Of a stretch of 64,000 bases of DNA, positions 8,162 to 17,450 are shown one piece after another; position 1 is the stretch's first letter; each line of letters begins with the position of its first letter. The notes beneath the pieces were generated by a model, which saw nothing but the letters and a program-made list of their open reading frames with translations, was not told the origin of the DNA and ran no database searches. The translations under genes were made by a program, and so were the position numbers. Where the stretch lies: contig CAWCWV010000008.1 in assembly GCA_963799365.1 (NCBI GenBank), positions 1 to 64,000 of the forward strand, in the 5' to 3' direction. The stretch is from Marinirhabdus sp963799365. Lineage in GTDB: Bacteria > Bacteroidota > Bacteroidia > Flavobacteriales > Flavobacteriaceae.

Positions 8162-9718
8162 CTAAAAAGGTACATCATCATCGCCACCTTGCGGAGACAA
8201 ATCATCATTCATAGAACTACCAAAAGCTTCGTCTGCGCTTGGAAGGTTGTCTGTTTTAAAAGTATCGTCATTGGCAGCGGCGTTCATTTTGCTGTGGAAT
8301 TCTCCTGTAAAGTCGAAAGTTTCCAGATTTTCAAAACGTCCTAAATGCCCTATAAACTTTAAGCGAATTTCATCCAATCCACCATTACGATGCTTGGCTA
8401 CAATAAATTCTCCCTGGCCTTCGGTTGGAGAGCGCTCTTCATCGTCCCACTCTTCAATTTTGTAGTATTCTGGGCGGTAGATAAAGCTTACAATATCTGC
8501 ATCCTGCTCAATAGCTCCAGATTCACGTAGGTCACTTAACAATGGACGCTTGCTTCCTCCACGGGTTTCTACCGCACGGGATAATTGCGATAGTGCGATT
8601 ACTGGAATACTTAATTCTTTTGCCAAAGCTTTTAGGTTTCGCGAAATGGTAGAGATCTCCTGTTCGCGGTTTCCTCCTTTTTGGCTTCCACCTGCGGTCA
8701 TTAACTGCAAATAGTCAATCATAATCAATTTAATGCCGTGCTGTGAGGAAAGACGTCTTGCTTTTGCTCGTAAATCGAAAATAGAAAGTGAGGGAGTGTC
8801 ATCAATGAACAAAGGTGCTTTTTCTAGTGCATTTACTTTTACATTTAACTGTTCCCACTCGTGTTTTTCCAGGTTACCTGTACGTAGTTTTTCTGAAGAA
8901 AGTCCAGTTTCCGAAGAAATAAGTCGGGTAATTAATTGTACCGAAGACATCTCCAAACTAAAGAATGCCACAGGAATATTGTGCTCTACGGCTACATTTC
9001 GCGCCATAGATAAAGTGAGTGCGGTTTTACCCATACCCGGACGCGCAGCTATAATAATTAAGTCACTTGGTTGCCAACCTGAAGTTAACTTATCTACTTT
9101 ATCAAATCCTGATGGAATTCCAGAAAGACCTTCCCGATTTGCAATTTCCTGAATTTTCTTCTTTGCCTGGATTACTAATTGCTGTGCAGTTTCCGAGGAA
9201 CGTTTTATGTTTCCCTGGGTAATTTCATATAATTTACTTTCGGCTTTATCTAGCAGGTCAAAAACATCGGTTGTTTCATCATAGGAATCTTCAATAATTT
9301 CGTTTGAAATTTTAATCAATGAACGCTGAATATATTTCTGCAAAATGATGCGGGCGTGAAATTCAATATGCGCAGAAGAGGATACTTTTTGGGTAAGTTG
9401 TACGAGATAAAATTCGCCTCCTGCAGCTTCCAGGGTTGCACTTTTCTTCAATTGGCTCGCAACGGTTAATAAGTCTACTGGTTCGCTATTTTCAAACAGC
9501 AAATGGATGGCTTCAAAAATATGTTGGTGTTGCTGTTTATAGAAAACATCGGCCGAAAGAATATCGATCACTTCATCTACCCCTTTTTTATCAATCATCA
9601 TTGCTCCTAACACAACTTCCTCTAAATCAATAGCTTGTGGCGGTAATTTTCCTTTTTCCAACGAGATTACCTGCGCGGAGCGTGATTTGTATGAGGTTTG
9701 AGGTTGCACTTTTTCCAT
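8162..9718 (-). CDS. dnaB: Replicative DNA helicase DnaB
   Basis: Hexameric 5'-3' helicase of the replication fork. The 518 residues contain the N-terminal primase-interaction domain (starting LPPQAIDLEEVVLGAMM) and a RecA-like ATPase with Walker A (ARPGMGKTAL), Walker B region (LIMIDYLQLM), DnaB motif 4 (SRNLKALAKEL) and the arginine-finger segment (KRPLLSDLRESGAIEQ). The C-terminal tail is acidic (GGDDDVPF). No intein is present. A GGCGC-CCA-GCGCC hairpin overlaps the stop codon (8150-8162). The neighbour accA is on the same strand but is separated by a terminator. Confidence 0.98.
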   Translation of the reverse strand: MEKVQPQTSYKSRSAQVISLEKGKLPPQAIDLEEVVLGAMMIDKKGVDEVIDILSADVFYKQQHQHIFEAIHLLFENSEPVDLLTVASQLKKSATLEAAGGEFYLVQLTQKVSSSAHIEFHARIILQKYIQRSLIKISNEIIEDSYDETTDVFDLLDKAESKLYEITQGNIKRSSETAQQLVIQAKKKIQEIANREGLSGIPSGFDKVDKLTSGWQPSDLIIIAARPGMGKTALTLSMARNVAVEHNIPVAFFSLEMSSVQLITRLISSETGLSSEKLRTGNLEKHEWEQLNVKVNALEKAPLFIDDTPSLSIFDLRAKARRLSSQHGIKLIMIDYLQLMTAGGSQKGGNREQEISTISRNLKALAKELSIPVIALSQLSRAVETRGGSKRPLLSDLRESGAIEQDADIVSFIYRPEYYKIEEWDDEERSPTEGQGEFIVAKHRNGGLDEIRLKFIGHLGRFENLETFDFTGEFHSKMNAAANDDTFKTDNLPSADEAFGSSMNDDLSPQGGDDDVPF

Positions 9719-9834
9719 AAGGCGAATGTAAAGAAAATGTTAAGGGAGATTCGTATAAATTTACTTTCTAATATTAACGGGTCATGAACAATTACATTGT
9801 TAACAACTCCAATTTCTTGTTAATAACCCGCAAA

Positions 9835-9862
9835 AAAATCCGAAGCGCGAACTTCGGATTTT
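9835..9862. terminator. Terminator between accA and dnaB
   Basis: AAAATCCGAAG, loop CGCGAA, CTTCGGATTTT: an 11-bp perfect stem with T-runs on both sides. It lies just beyond the accA stop and upstream of dnaB (both minus strand). Confidence 0.85.
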
Positions 9863-9885
9863 GTGATGCGTTGGTATGGTTATGA

Positions 9886-10839
9886 TTAGCTTTTGAAGAC
9901 TCCCATTTCAAAATATTTTTCCATACGTTGATTCACTAATTCGGATGGGGATAAGTTCTTAAATTCATCGTATGCTTTTTCAATCGCGCTTGCTACGGTA
10001 GTAAACGTCTTTTCGCGATCACTGTGTGCACCGCCAATTGGTTCTTTCACGATATGATCTATAAGCTTCATTTTTTTCATATCGGTTGCGGTCAATTTCA
10101 AAGCTTCTGCGGCTTGTTCTTTGAACTCCCAACTTCGCCATAAGATAGACGAGCAACTCTCTGGAGAGATAACAGAATACCAAGTATTTTCTAACATCAA
10201 CACTGTGTCTCCTACACCAATTCCTAGGGCGCCACCGCTGGCTCCTTCCCCAATAATTACTACAATAATTGGTACTTTAAGGCGTGTCATTTCCAAAATA
10301 TTTCTTGCGATGGCTTCTCCTTGGCCGCGTTCTTCTGCTTCCAGCCCTGGATAAGCACCTGGTGTGTCAATTAAAGTGACTACTGGTATATTAAATTTTT
10401 CGGCAGATTGCATTAAGCGAAGTGCTTTGCGGTAGCCTTCTGGATTTGCCATACCAAAATTTCGGTATTGGCGTGTTTTGGTATTATATCCTTTCTGTTG
10501 GCCAATAAACATATAACTCTGGCTACCAATCTTACCAAGACCACCCACCATCGCTTTATCGTCTTTAAAATTACGATCGCCGTGTAACTCCAAAAAAGAA
10601 TCCCCACAAATGGCTTTAATGTAATCCATGGTGTAGGGACGATTGGGGTGACGCGACAATTGTACGCGCTGCCAAGGTGTTAAATTCTTATATATTTCCT
10701 TCTTGGTAGCTGATAGTTTTTTTTCAATCTGCTTGCAGGTATTGGTCACATCTACATCACTGTCTGTACCGATCTGGCAAGCCTTTTCGTACTGTTCCTG
10801 TAATTCCTTTATGGGTAACTCAAAATCAAGATATTCCAT
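9886..10839 (-). CDS. accA: Acetyl-CoA carboxylase carboxyltransferase subunit alpha
   Basis: Moves the carboxyl group from carboxybiotin to acetyl-CoA, with AccD, at the first step of fatty acid synthesis. The 317 residues are the usual length and show the N-terminal helical region, then the crotonase-like carboxyltransferase fold with FLELHGDR, GQQKG, TLIDTPGAYPG and the oxyanion-hole loop GEGASGGALGIGVGD. The gene ends in a strong terminator. No clear TAnnTTTG element was found in the 218 nt upstream. Confidence 0.98.
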   Translation of the reverse strand: MEYLDFELPIKELQEQYEKACQIGTDSDVDVTNTCKQIEKKLSATKKEIYKNLTPWQRVQLSRHPNRPYTMDYIKAICGDSFLELHGDRNFKDDKAMVGGLGKIGSQSYMFIGQQKGYNTKTRQYRNFGMANPEGYRKALRLMQSAEKFNIPVVTLIDTPGAYPGLEAEERGQGEAIARNILEMTRLKVPIIVVIIGEGASGGALGIGVGDTVLMLENTWYSVISPESCSSILWRSWEFKEQAAEALKLTATDMKKMKLIDHIVKEPIGGAHSDREKTFTTVASAIEKAYDEFKNLSPSELVNQRMEKYFEMGVFKS

Positions 10840-11057
10840 TATTTTTCTTGGTTTGGATTGTAAAAGTTAAGTATTGAACTTATTTAAACCTTTTCTTTTA
10901 CCTTCAAATTTCGCATTTTGCCATCTAATTTTATAATTTTTATTATACGTAGCGATGCTATGAAGAAGAAAAATTATTTCATTAGTTGACAAAAGCCTTC
11001 ATTTTCGGTTCCAAACAAAAGGTCTAAATAAGTTCATACAAATATAAAGTTTTGTCC

Positions 11058-11960
11058 TTACACATTGGTTAAAGTGCGCTTTTTTCTATTCAATCTATTT
11101 TTAACAATGCCGTTGGCGATTACTGTAGCTACAATAATAAGTGCGCCGTAATAAAATTGCGGACTCATATTTTCGTCCTCTCCTAATATAAGGAGGGCAA
11201 GTATGATCCCATAGACGGGTTCCATATTAATTGTAAGCATCACAGTATAAGGGCTTATCCATTTCATCACGTGTACTGAAGCGATAAAAGCATAGGCTGT
11301 ACACGCAGAAGCAAGTATAAATAGGTAGATCCAGTCTGTGTTTTTGAGCTGAAAAAATTCCGAAGTAAAACTTCCGCTGAAAGCTAAATAAACCGTAATA
11401 CACAACATTCCAAATCCTAATTCATAGTAAGAAATTGCCGAAGCATTGTACTTCACAGCAAATTTCCCATTAATCACCGAAAATAAGGCACCTAATAAGG
11501 ATGCTGCTAAAGCGAGGAGTATTCCGTAGAAATAATCGCCTTCCACATTAAAAATAACATACAGGCCTACAATAACCAATAAACCGAAAAATACTTCATA
11601 CCCAATTATCTTTCTTTTGTAGAACAGGGGTTCCAATAGTGAGGTAAAAAATGCCCCGGTAGACATAATCGCTAAAGTAACAGAAACATTGCCCACTTTA
11701 ATAGCACCAAAAAATGCCAACCAATGCAACGCAATAATAAATCCAGCTAAAGCAAATCCGGCTATTGTTTTCTTCGAAAATCTGAGGGATGTCTTTCTGA
11801 ATTTAAGAAATATAAAGATAAAACCTGTAGCCATTAACATGCGATACCAAACTAGCGGAATGGCTTCAATAGAAATGAGCGCCCCAAGTACGGCGGTGAA
11901 TCCCCAAATAAAAACTATAAAATGTAAATGGAGGTAATTAAGTAGTTTATCGTTTTGCAT
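11058..11960 (-). CDS. EamA/DMT-family transporter
   Basis: A 300-residue inner-membrane protein with ten predicted membrane segments in two EamA halves. The first starts FIVFIWGFTAVLGAL and the second contains ASACTAYAFIASVHVM and PVYGIILALLILGE. Members of the drug/metabolite transporter superfamily export small metabolites; the substrate cannot be told from sequence. The start overlaps the 3' end of the LptF/G gene by 14 nt, so the two are translationally linked. A basic tail (KNRLNRKKRT) fits a cytoplasmic C-terminus. Confidence 0.9.
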   Translation of the reverse strand: MQNDKLLNYLHLHFIVFIWGFTAVLGALISIEAIPLVWYRMLMATGFIFIFLKFRKTSLRFSKKTIAGFALAGFIIALHWLAFFGAIKVGNVSVTLAIMSTGAFFTSLLEPLFYKRKIIGYEVFFGLLVIVGLYVIFNVEGDYFYGILLALAASLLGALFSVINGKFAVKYNASAISYYELGFGMLCITVYLAFSGSFTSEFFQLKNTDWIYLFILASACTAYAFIASVHVMKWISPYTVMLTINMEPVYGIILALLILGEDENMSPQFYYGALIIVATVIANGIVKNRLNRKKRTLTNV

Positions 11961-13026
11961 TTCTCAACAAATAGATGGCTAAAATAGCAAATACAATATT
12001 AGGAAACCACGTTGCAAGAAATGGAGAAAAATCACTTTGTTCTGCCATCGTCCCAAAAATTTTGTCGAAAAAAATAAAAACCATTCCAATCCCAATTCCA
12101 ATAGCAAGGTTCACTCCCATCCCACCACGACGTTTTATAGAGGAGACCGCAACGGCAATAATAGTTAAAATATACGCTGAAACTGGAAGACTATATCTTT
12201 TATAGCGCACTACTTCATACCTATTAATATAAGAAGAACCTCTTGCTTTCTCACGGGCAATAAATCTGTTAAGTTCTACTACATTTAAGGTTTCAGCAAT
12301 ATAATCTACTGGAGTGAGATCTTCCATTTCAAAATCGAACACTGTATCCAAGCGTTTTTTATTTTCTATAATATCATCATTTTCACCCACAGTTCTTTTC
12401 GAGTAATTGTATAATGAATAAGTACTATCCTTTGTATTATATCTTATTTGGGTAGCAGCCAATTTATACATCATTTTATTCCCTTCAAAATGCTCTAAGG
12501 TGAAATTGTTTCCACTTTTTTCTTTTACATTAAAGTAGCTGGCGTAAATATAATCGTTATCGTTAATTTGCCTAAATACGTTGGTTTGATCGCGATCTTG
12601 TTTTCCTTTTTTTAAATATTCATATTTAAATTCGTTAAAGCCTTTACTCGCTGTAGGAGCAAAATACATTCCTGAAGCTAAGGCAACAAGGCATACAATG
12701 GTAGCGCCAATCATATACGGACGTAAAAATCTATAAAAGGAAACTCCACTACTTAAAAAGGCAATGACTTCGGTATTATTGGCCAATTTGGAAGTAAACC
12801 AAATTACCGAAAGAAATAAAAACAACGGAAACAGTAAATCTGCAAAATAAATCGTGAAGTCCAAAAAATACTTGGCAACAATAGGAAACGGCACTTCGTT
12901 TTCCAGGATTTTATCAATCTTTTCAGCCAAATGCACAATAATCCCGATAGGTACAAATAGTAAAAGTAGGAGACCAAAAGTTCCTAGGTATTTTTTTAAT
13001 ATGTATTTATCTAAAATGCTGAGCAT
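11947..13026 (-). CDS. LptF/LptG-family permease (YjgP/YjgQ)
   Basis: A 359-residue inner-membrane protein with three N-terminal membrane helices (DKYILKKYLGTFGLLLLLF, then two more), a periplasmic beta-jellyroll-like middle (about 130-265) and three C-terminal helices. This is the layout of LptF/LptG, the membrane part of the LptB2FG machine that extracts lipopolysaccharide for transport to the outer membrane. The ATPase partner lptB lies at 28.5 kb in this window. Which of LptF or LptG it is cannot be decided by eye. It lies between tgt and the EamA gene on the same strand. Confidence 0.93.
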   Translation of the reverse strand: MLSILDKYILKKYLGTFGLLLLLFVPIGIIVHLAEKIDKILENEVPFPIVAKYFLDFTIYFADLLFPLFLFLSVIWFTSKLANNTEVIAFLSSGVSFYRFLRPYMIGATIVCLVALASGMYFAPTASKGFNEFKYEYLKKGKQDRDQTNVFRQINDNDYIYASYFNVKEKSGNNFTLEHFEGNKMMYKLAATQIRYNTKDSTYSLYNYSKRTVGENDDIIENKKRLDTVFDFEMEDLTPVDYIAETLNVVELNRFIAREKARGSSYINRYEVVRYKRYSLPVSAYILTIIAVAVSSIKRRGGMGVNLAIGIGIGMVFIFFDKIFGTMAEQSDFSPFLATWFPNIVFAILAIYLLRNAKR

Positions 13027-13061
13027 AGTGAGTGGTGAGTGGTGAGTAGTGAGTGGTGAGT
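13027..13061. repeat. Five-copy 7-bp minisatellite upstream of the LptF/G gene
   Basis: Five uninterrupted units of (A/G)GTGAGT directly abut the ATG (minus strand, 13026) of the LptF/G gene, within its 76-nt gap from tgt. Copy-number change would alter the leader right next to the start codon. Confidence 0.8.
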
Positions 13062-13102
13062 AGTTATTTTTTTACATTTCAACCACAAACTACAAACTTT
13101 TT

Positions 13103-14233
13103 TTACAATCGTTTATCCATTTGTTTTACCATTTTATTCTTCCAAGTTGAAAAGGTACCTGCCAAAATCTGTTTTCTTGCTTCGCGCATTAACCAAAGAT
13201 AGAACCCTAAATTATGTATGGTACAAATTTGCCGAGCCAGCATTTCGTTTACAGTAAATAAATGCCGAACATATGCTTTGCTATATTCAGTATCTACCCA
13301 CGTTATAGCCATTTCGTCGATGGCAGAAAAATCTGCCTCCCACTTTTTGTTTTTAATATTAATACTTCCATGAGCGGTAAATAACATTCCGTTTCTTCCG
13401 TTTCTGGTTGGCATTACACAGTCAAACATATCAATTCCCAGAGCAACATTCTCCAGCAGGTTTATGGGGGTTCCTACTCCCATTAGATAACGCGGTTTAT
13501 CCTTTGGAAGTATAGCGGTAACCACTTCTGTCATAGCGTACATCTCTTCTGCGGGTTCTCCTACTGAAAGTCCGCCAATTGCATTTCCTTCGGCTCCAAC
13601 CGAGGCTATATATTCTGCAGATTGTTTCCGTAGGTCTTTATAGGTGCTTCCCTGAACAATGGGAAAAAACGTCTGATTATAACCATATTTTAAAGGAGTT
13701 TTCTCCAAATGGGTAATACAACGCTCCAACCATCGGTGCGTCATATGCATAGACCGCTTTGCGTAGTTATAATCGCATGGATAAGGAGTGCATTCATCAA
13801 AAGCCATAATAATATCTGCTCCAATGGTACGCTGAATTTCCATCACATTTTCTGGTGTAAAAGTGTGATAACTACCGTCTATATGTGACTTAAATTTTAC
13901 GCCTTCTTCCTTAATTTTTCTTCGGTCACTAAGAGAATATACCTGGTATCCACCGCTATCGGTAAGAATGTTTCGGTCCCAATTCATAAACTTATGAAGA
14001 CCGCCCGCTTTTTCCAATATTTCTGTGCCCGGGCGCAGGTATAAATGGTAGGTGTTCCCTAGAATAATATCTGGGTTTATTTCTTCCCGCAATTCTCTTT
14101 GATGCACTCCCTTTACGGTACCAACCGTTCCCACTGGCATAAAAATAGGAGTTTCTACGGGACCATGGTCTAATTGAATAGTTCCAGCTCTAGCTTGTGT
14201 TTCTGAATCTGTTTTGTGTAAAGTAAACTGCAT
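13103..14233 (-). CDS. tgt: tRNA-guanine transglycosylase, without the usual zinc cysteines
   Basis: Swaps guanine-34 for preQ1 in tRNAs with GUN anticodons, the key step to queuosine. The 376 residues carry the nucleophile region TDSGGYQVYS (Asp92), the substrate pocket GGLSVGEP and the second Asp in FDCVMPTRNGRNG (Asp271). Classical bacterial Tgt binds zinc through CxCxxC plus a His. Here the stretch at about 307-316 reads EMAITWVDTE with no Cys, while the His of TIHN (His340) remains. From memory this loss is shared by other Flavobacteriaceae, so the fold probably no longer needs zinc there. QueE, acting earlier in the same pathway, is at 52.7 kb. A TATCTTTG element lies 22 nt before the start. 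Confidence 0.95.
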   Translation of the reverse strand: MQFTLHKTDSETQARAGTIQLDHGPVETPIFMPVGTVGTVKGVHQRELREEINPDIILGNTYHLYLRPGTEILEKAGGLHKFMNWDRNILTDSGGYQVYSLSDRRKIKEEGVKFKSHIDGSYHTFTPENVMEIQRTIGADIIMAFDECTPYPCDYNYAKRSMHMTHRWLERCITHLEKTPLKYGYNQTFFPIVQGSTYKDLRKQSAEYIASVGAEGNAIGGLSVGEPAEEMYAMTEVVTAILPKDKPRYLMGVGTPINLLENVALGIDMFDCVMPTRNGRNGMLFTAHGSINIKNKKWEADFSAIDEMAITWVDTEYSKAYVRHLFTVNEMLARQICTIHNLGFYLWLMREARKQILAGTFSTWKNKMVKQMDKRL

Positions 14234-14254
14234 AAAATTTCAATAATGAAAGCG

Positions 14255-14262
14255 CAAAGATA
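14255..14262 (-). promoter_or_regulatory. -7 element for tgt
   Basis: TATCTTTG on the minus strand, 22 nt upstream of the tgt ATG. No TTG is seen at the expected -33 distance, so only the -7 half is supported. Confidence 0.5.
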
Positions 14263-14425
14263 CTTTTTTGAAGAACGAATTACGAATTGCGAGCTACGAA
14301 TAATGATTTACAATTGACAATATAAGATATAAGATTTTTTTAGCCTGAATCTTGAACTTGAAACCTTGAATTATAAAGAGTGTTAACAAAAGCTGTAAAT
14401 CGTTAATAAAAGCCCGATTTTGTCC

Positions 14426-14456
14426 TTTGGTCTGGCTGTGAATTCAATTACTTTTG
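14426..14456 (+). promoter_or_regulatory. Promoter of the transketolase genes
   Basis: TTTG (14426-14429), 19 bp, TACTTTTG (14449-14456) is a strong Bacteroidota promoter. It decides the start of the next gene: the in-frame TTG at 14454 lies inside the -7 box, so translation must begin at the ATG at 14478, about 15 nt after the transcript starts. Confidence 0.75.
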
Positions 14457-14477
14457 ACATTGAAAATTAAACAAACC

Positions 14478-15323
14478 ATGGCAGATATTAAAAAATTAGA
14501 AAACCTTGTTACCCAAGTTCGCAGGGATATCCTGAGACAAGTACATAAAGTTAATTCTGGACATCCAGGAGGCTCTTTAGGCTGTGCCGAATTTTTTGTA
14601 GCACTTTATAACGAAGTGATGGAACGCAATGATGGTTTTTCTATGGATGGAAAAGGAGAAGATCTGTTTTTCCTCTCGAACGGTCATATCTCACCTGTTT
14701 TTTATAGTGTTTTGGCGCGTGCTGGCTATTTTCCTGTAGAAGAATTAAATACATTTAGACTGTTAAATTCTCGTTTACAAGGACACCCAACTACACACGA
14801 AGGATTGCCAGGTATTCGCGTAGCCTCAGGATCTTTGGGACAGGGAATTTCAGTAGCTATAGGTGCTGCAGCAACCAAAAAGTTGAATAACGACAATCAC
14901 CTTATATATACGCTTTGTGGTGATGGAGAATTACAAGAAGGTCAGAATTGGGAAGCTATTATGTATGCCGCTGCTAATAAAGTAGATAATTTAATTGTTT
15001 CTATCGATCTGAATGGGCAGCAAATAGACGGTTCTACAGACAATGTATTAAATATGTTGAGCGTACGCGCTAAGTTTGAAGCCTTTGGCTGGGAAGTACT
15101 TGATATAAAAGAAGGGAACAATCTCGAAGCTGTTATAAAGGGTCTAAAAGAAGCAAAATCAAAAACTGGAAACCAAAAACCTATTTGTGTATTGTTACAT
15201 ACGGTAATGGGGAACGGCGTAGATTTTATGATGCATACCCACGCCTGGCATGGGAAAGCTCCTAACGATGAACAATTGGACACAGCGCTAGCGCAGAATC
15301 CAGAAACTTTAGGGGATTATTAA
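14478..15323 (+). CDS. Transketolase, N-terminal (TPP-binding) subunit
   Basis: Transfers two-carbon units in the pentose phosphate pathway using thiamine pyrophosphate. The 281 residues cover only the first third of a classical transketolase. They include the His motif HKVNSGHPGGSLG, the TPP-diphosphate site with GDGELQEGQNWEA and a following Asn, and AWHGKAP near the end. The second half is a separate gene 65 nt downstream, the split arrangement usual in Bacteroidota and many other bacteria. The start is set at the ATG at 14478 because the upstream alternative lies within the promoter. Confidence 0.95.
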   Translation: MADIKKLENLVTQVRRDILRQVHKVNSGHPGGSLGCAEFFVALYNEVMERNDGFSMDGKGEDLFFLSNGHISPVFYSVLARAGYFPVEELNTFRLLNSRLQGHPTTHEGLPGIRVASGSLGQGISVAIGAAATKKLNNDNHLIYTLCGDGELQEGQNWEAIMYAAANKVDNLIVSIDLNGQQIDGSTDNVLNMLSVRAKFEAFGWEVLDIKEGNNLEAVIKGLKEAKSKTGNQKPICVLLHTVMGNGVDFMMHTHAWHGKAPNDEQLDTALAQNPETLGDY

Positions 15324-15388
15324 TTCCTCACTTCGGATAAGAGAATTGAATTAAGTTAATTAAAAAATACCCCTACGCGGGCACAAGG

Positions 15389-16342
15389 ATGAAAAAATAT
15401 ACAGACTCAGGTAAAAAAGATACACGTTCAGGTTTTGGAGATGGGTTAACCGAACTTGGTAAAATTAATGAAAACGTAGTTGCACTTTGTGCCGATCTTA
15501 CTGGTTCTTTAAAGATGGACGAATTTAAAGCCAACCACCCAGAGCGTTTTTTTCAAGTTGGAATTGCTGAAGCCAATATGATTGGTATGGCAGCTGGAAT
15601 GACTATTGGAGGGAAAATTCCATTTACAGGAACTTTTGCCAATTTCTCTACGGGCCGTGTTTATGACCAAATACGTCAAAGTGTTGCTTATAGTGGTAAA
15701 AACGTGAAAATTTGTGCTTCTCACGCGGGAGTTACTTTGGGTGAGGATGGTGCAACACACCAGATTTTAGAAGATATTGGGCTTATGAAAATGTTGCCTG
15801 GGATGACCGTTATTAATACTTGTGATTATAACCAAACTAAAGCAGCTACGCTAGCCATTGCAAAACATAAAGGCCCAGTTTACCTTCGTTTTGGAAGACC
15901 GAAAGTCGCTAATTTTACCGAAGAAAATGGCACATTTGAAATTGGTAAAGCCATAAAATTACAAGAAGGAACCGATGTAACTATTGTTGCTACTGGCCAC
16001 CTGGTTTGGGAAGCACTTCTGGCTGCTGAAACATTACATGAGCAGGGAATTTCAGCAGAAGTGATAAACATACACACTATTAAACCTTTGGATGATGAAG
16101 CCATTATTGCTTCAGTTAAGAAAACAGGATGTGTGGTTACTGCAGAAGAGCATAATTACTTAGGAGGTCTGGGAGAAAGTGTTTCCAGAGTTTTAGCATC
16201 ACACTACCCTACGCCGCAGGAATTTGTGGCCACACAGGATACTTTTGGAGAATCTGGCACTCCAGAACAGTTAATGGATAAATATGGCCTTAATGCCGAA
16301 GCTATTGTAAAAGCTTCAAAAAAGGTTATAGGCAGAAAATAA
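15389..16342 (+). CDS. Transketolase, C-terminal (pyrimidine-binding) subunit
   Basis: The 317 residues contain the pyrimidine-binding domain (ALCADLTGSLKMDEF, then GIAEANMIGMAAGM with the catalytic Glu) and the C-terminal transketolase domain (VINIHTIKPLDDEAI, then TAEEHNYLGGLGE). It pairs with the preceding gene to form one active enzyme. The pair ends at a perfect bidirectional terminator. The high similarity to 1-deoxyxylulose-5-phosphate synthase-type C-terminal domains is a family feature; the split partner and order favour transketolase. Confidence 0.95.
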   Translation: MKKYTDSGKKDTRSGFGDGLTELGKINENVVALCADLTGSLKMDEFKANHPERFFQVGIAEANMIGMAAGMTIGGKIPFTGTFANFSTGRVYDQIRQSVAYSGKNVKICASHAGVTLGEDGATHQILEDIGLMKMLPGMTVINTCDYNQTKAATLAIAKHKGPVYLRFGRPKVANFTEENGTFEIGKAIKLQEGTDVTIVATGHLVWEALLAAETLHEQGISAEVINIHTIKPLDDEAIIASVKKTGCVVTAEEHNYLGGLGESVSRVLASHYPTPQEFVATQDTFGESGTPEQLMDKYGLNAEAIVKASKKVIGRK

Positions 16343-16380
16343 AATGACACTTTAAAAAAATTAAAATAGCTACCAACAAA

Positions 16381-16410
16381 AAATGCCTAGAAAATTTCTA
16401 GGCATTTTTT
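16381..16410. terminator. Bidirectional terminator between transketolase and FKBP lipoprotein genes
   Basis: AAATGCCTAGAAA and TTTCTAGGCATTT form a 13-bp perfect stem around a short loop, followed by TTT. It sits between two convergent genes and can serve both. Confidence 0.88.
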
Positions 16411-16436
16411 GTTGTTTAAAACTCCTGTACTGTAAT

Positions 16437-17375
16437 TTAACTATCAGCATCTAAATGGTCTGGAACTCCATCACCATCAGTATCTGGCAATGTTATGGTT
16501 CCATCTGAGTTAATTATAATCTCTTCACTTGTAGGTCTGCCGTCACCATCATCATCAGCATCATCAAAGTTTGGAGCCATATCACCATCTGTATCATCAT
16601 CTTCTTCAATACCGTTATTATTAACATCTTCCATAAATGAAGGCAAGCCATCGCCATCTTGGTCTCCTATTTCAGATTCAAACAATTGAAATGTGAAAAT
16701 GAGTTGAGAATACAAAGGAATATTTGAGGTAGGTGGCGGATTTACATAGTAGCCAAGACCGGCTTGCATAAAAACAGCACCCGCACCAAAGTTTTCGAAA
16801 GTCACCGTTCCGTCTGGATTTGTAATGAAGCCAGAGGACGTTTTAAATTCTATTAAGCCATCTTGTAGTCCATTTACAATAGAAGTCATATCGAATGTTA
16901 CAGGTACAGATGATGCGTCAAACAGCTTAGAATAGGGTCTTGAGCTTTCCTCAATATTAATATAGGTTCCTTGGTAGCTTATAGTTGCTAAATCTGGAAA
17001 ATTAGGTTTTTCACCAGCACCTTCCAAAACATCCAAATAATAAAGCTTATAGGAAACACCTTCTGCTATGCGGTCTTCTACCGTTTTAGAGGACACCTGA
17101 CGCATTAATGGAATTTTATCTGAATTATCCCCAGCAATGGTATCAAATACGATCTGAAAGTCGAAATCGGCTGGAGGATTTTCAAACTCTTCATAGTTAT
17201 AGAAGTGTGTTTCTAGATACTCTTCTATAATAACAGTACTCAAGGGAGCCTCTTCACCTCTATCTCTTGCGGGTACAAAATTTGGATCTACGCTATCGTC
17301 GTCTTTTTTACAACCATATGCAATAGAGAGTACCAATAATAAAAGGGGGAGTATTTTCTTCATTTTTTTCATCAT
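16437..17375 (-). CDS. FKBP-type peptidyl-prolyl isomerase lipoprotein with calcium-repeat tail
   Basis: The frame could open at a GTG at 17378, but ATG codons at 17375, 17372 and 17363 follow at once; any gives a lipoprotein signal ending in the lipobox LSIAYGC. After an acidic linker comes an FKBP-like domain (about 110-230) with DLATISYQGTY and VNGLQDGLIEF. The last 75 residues hold three or four DxDxDG repeats of the thrombospondin type 3 kind (DQDGDGLPSFMED, DTDGDGVPDHLDAD). The protein probably sits on the outer membrane facing the periplasm or surface, assisting folding. GldI, a gliding protein, is also an FKBP lipoprotein, but the calcium tail argues against calling this one GldI. Confidence 0.88.
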   Translation of the reverse strand: MMKKMKKILPLLLLVLSIAYGCKKDDDSVDPNFVPARDRGEEAPLSTVIIEEYLETHFYNYEEFENPPADFDFQIVFDTIAGDNSDKIPLMRQVSSKTVEDRIAEGVSYKLYYLDVLEGAGEKPNFPDLATISYQGTYINIEESSRPYSKLFDASSVPVTFDMTSIVNGLQDGLIEFKTSSGFITNPDGTVTFENFGAGAVFMQAGLGYYVNPPPTSNIPLYSQLIFTFQLFESEIGDQDGDGLPSFMEDVNNNGIEEDDDTDGDMAPNFDDADDDGDGRPTSEEIIINSDGTITLPDTDGDGVPDHLDADS

Positions 17376-17409
17376 CACTTTTTGAGGTGCGCAAGATACA
17401 ATTTTCCGC

Positions 17410-17417
17410 TATTTTTG
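17410..17417 (+). promoter_or_regulatory. -7 element for the S4-domain gene
   Basis: TATTTTTG matches TAnnTTTG. A TTTTTG lies upstream with a rather long 25-bp spacer (TTG at 17382-17384). The predicted transcript starts about 27 nt before the ATG at 17451. Confidence 0.45.
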
Positions 17418-17450
17418 TATCACAGTTAACGTAGAATTAAGTTGTTTTGT

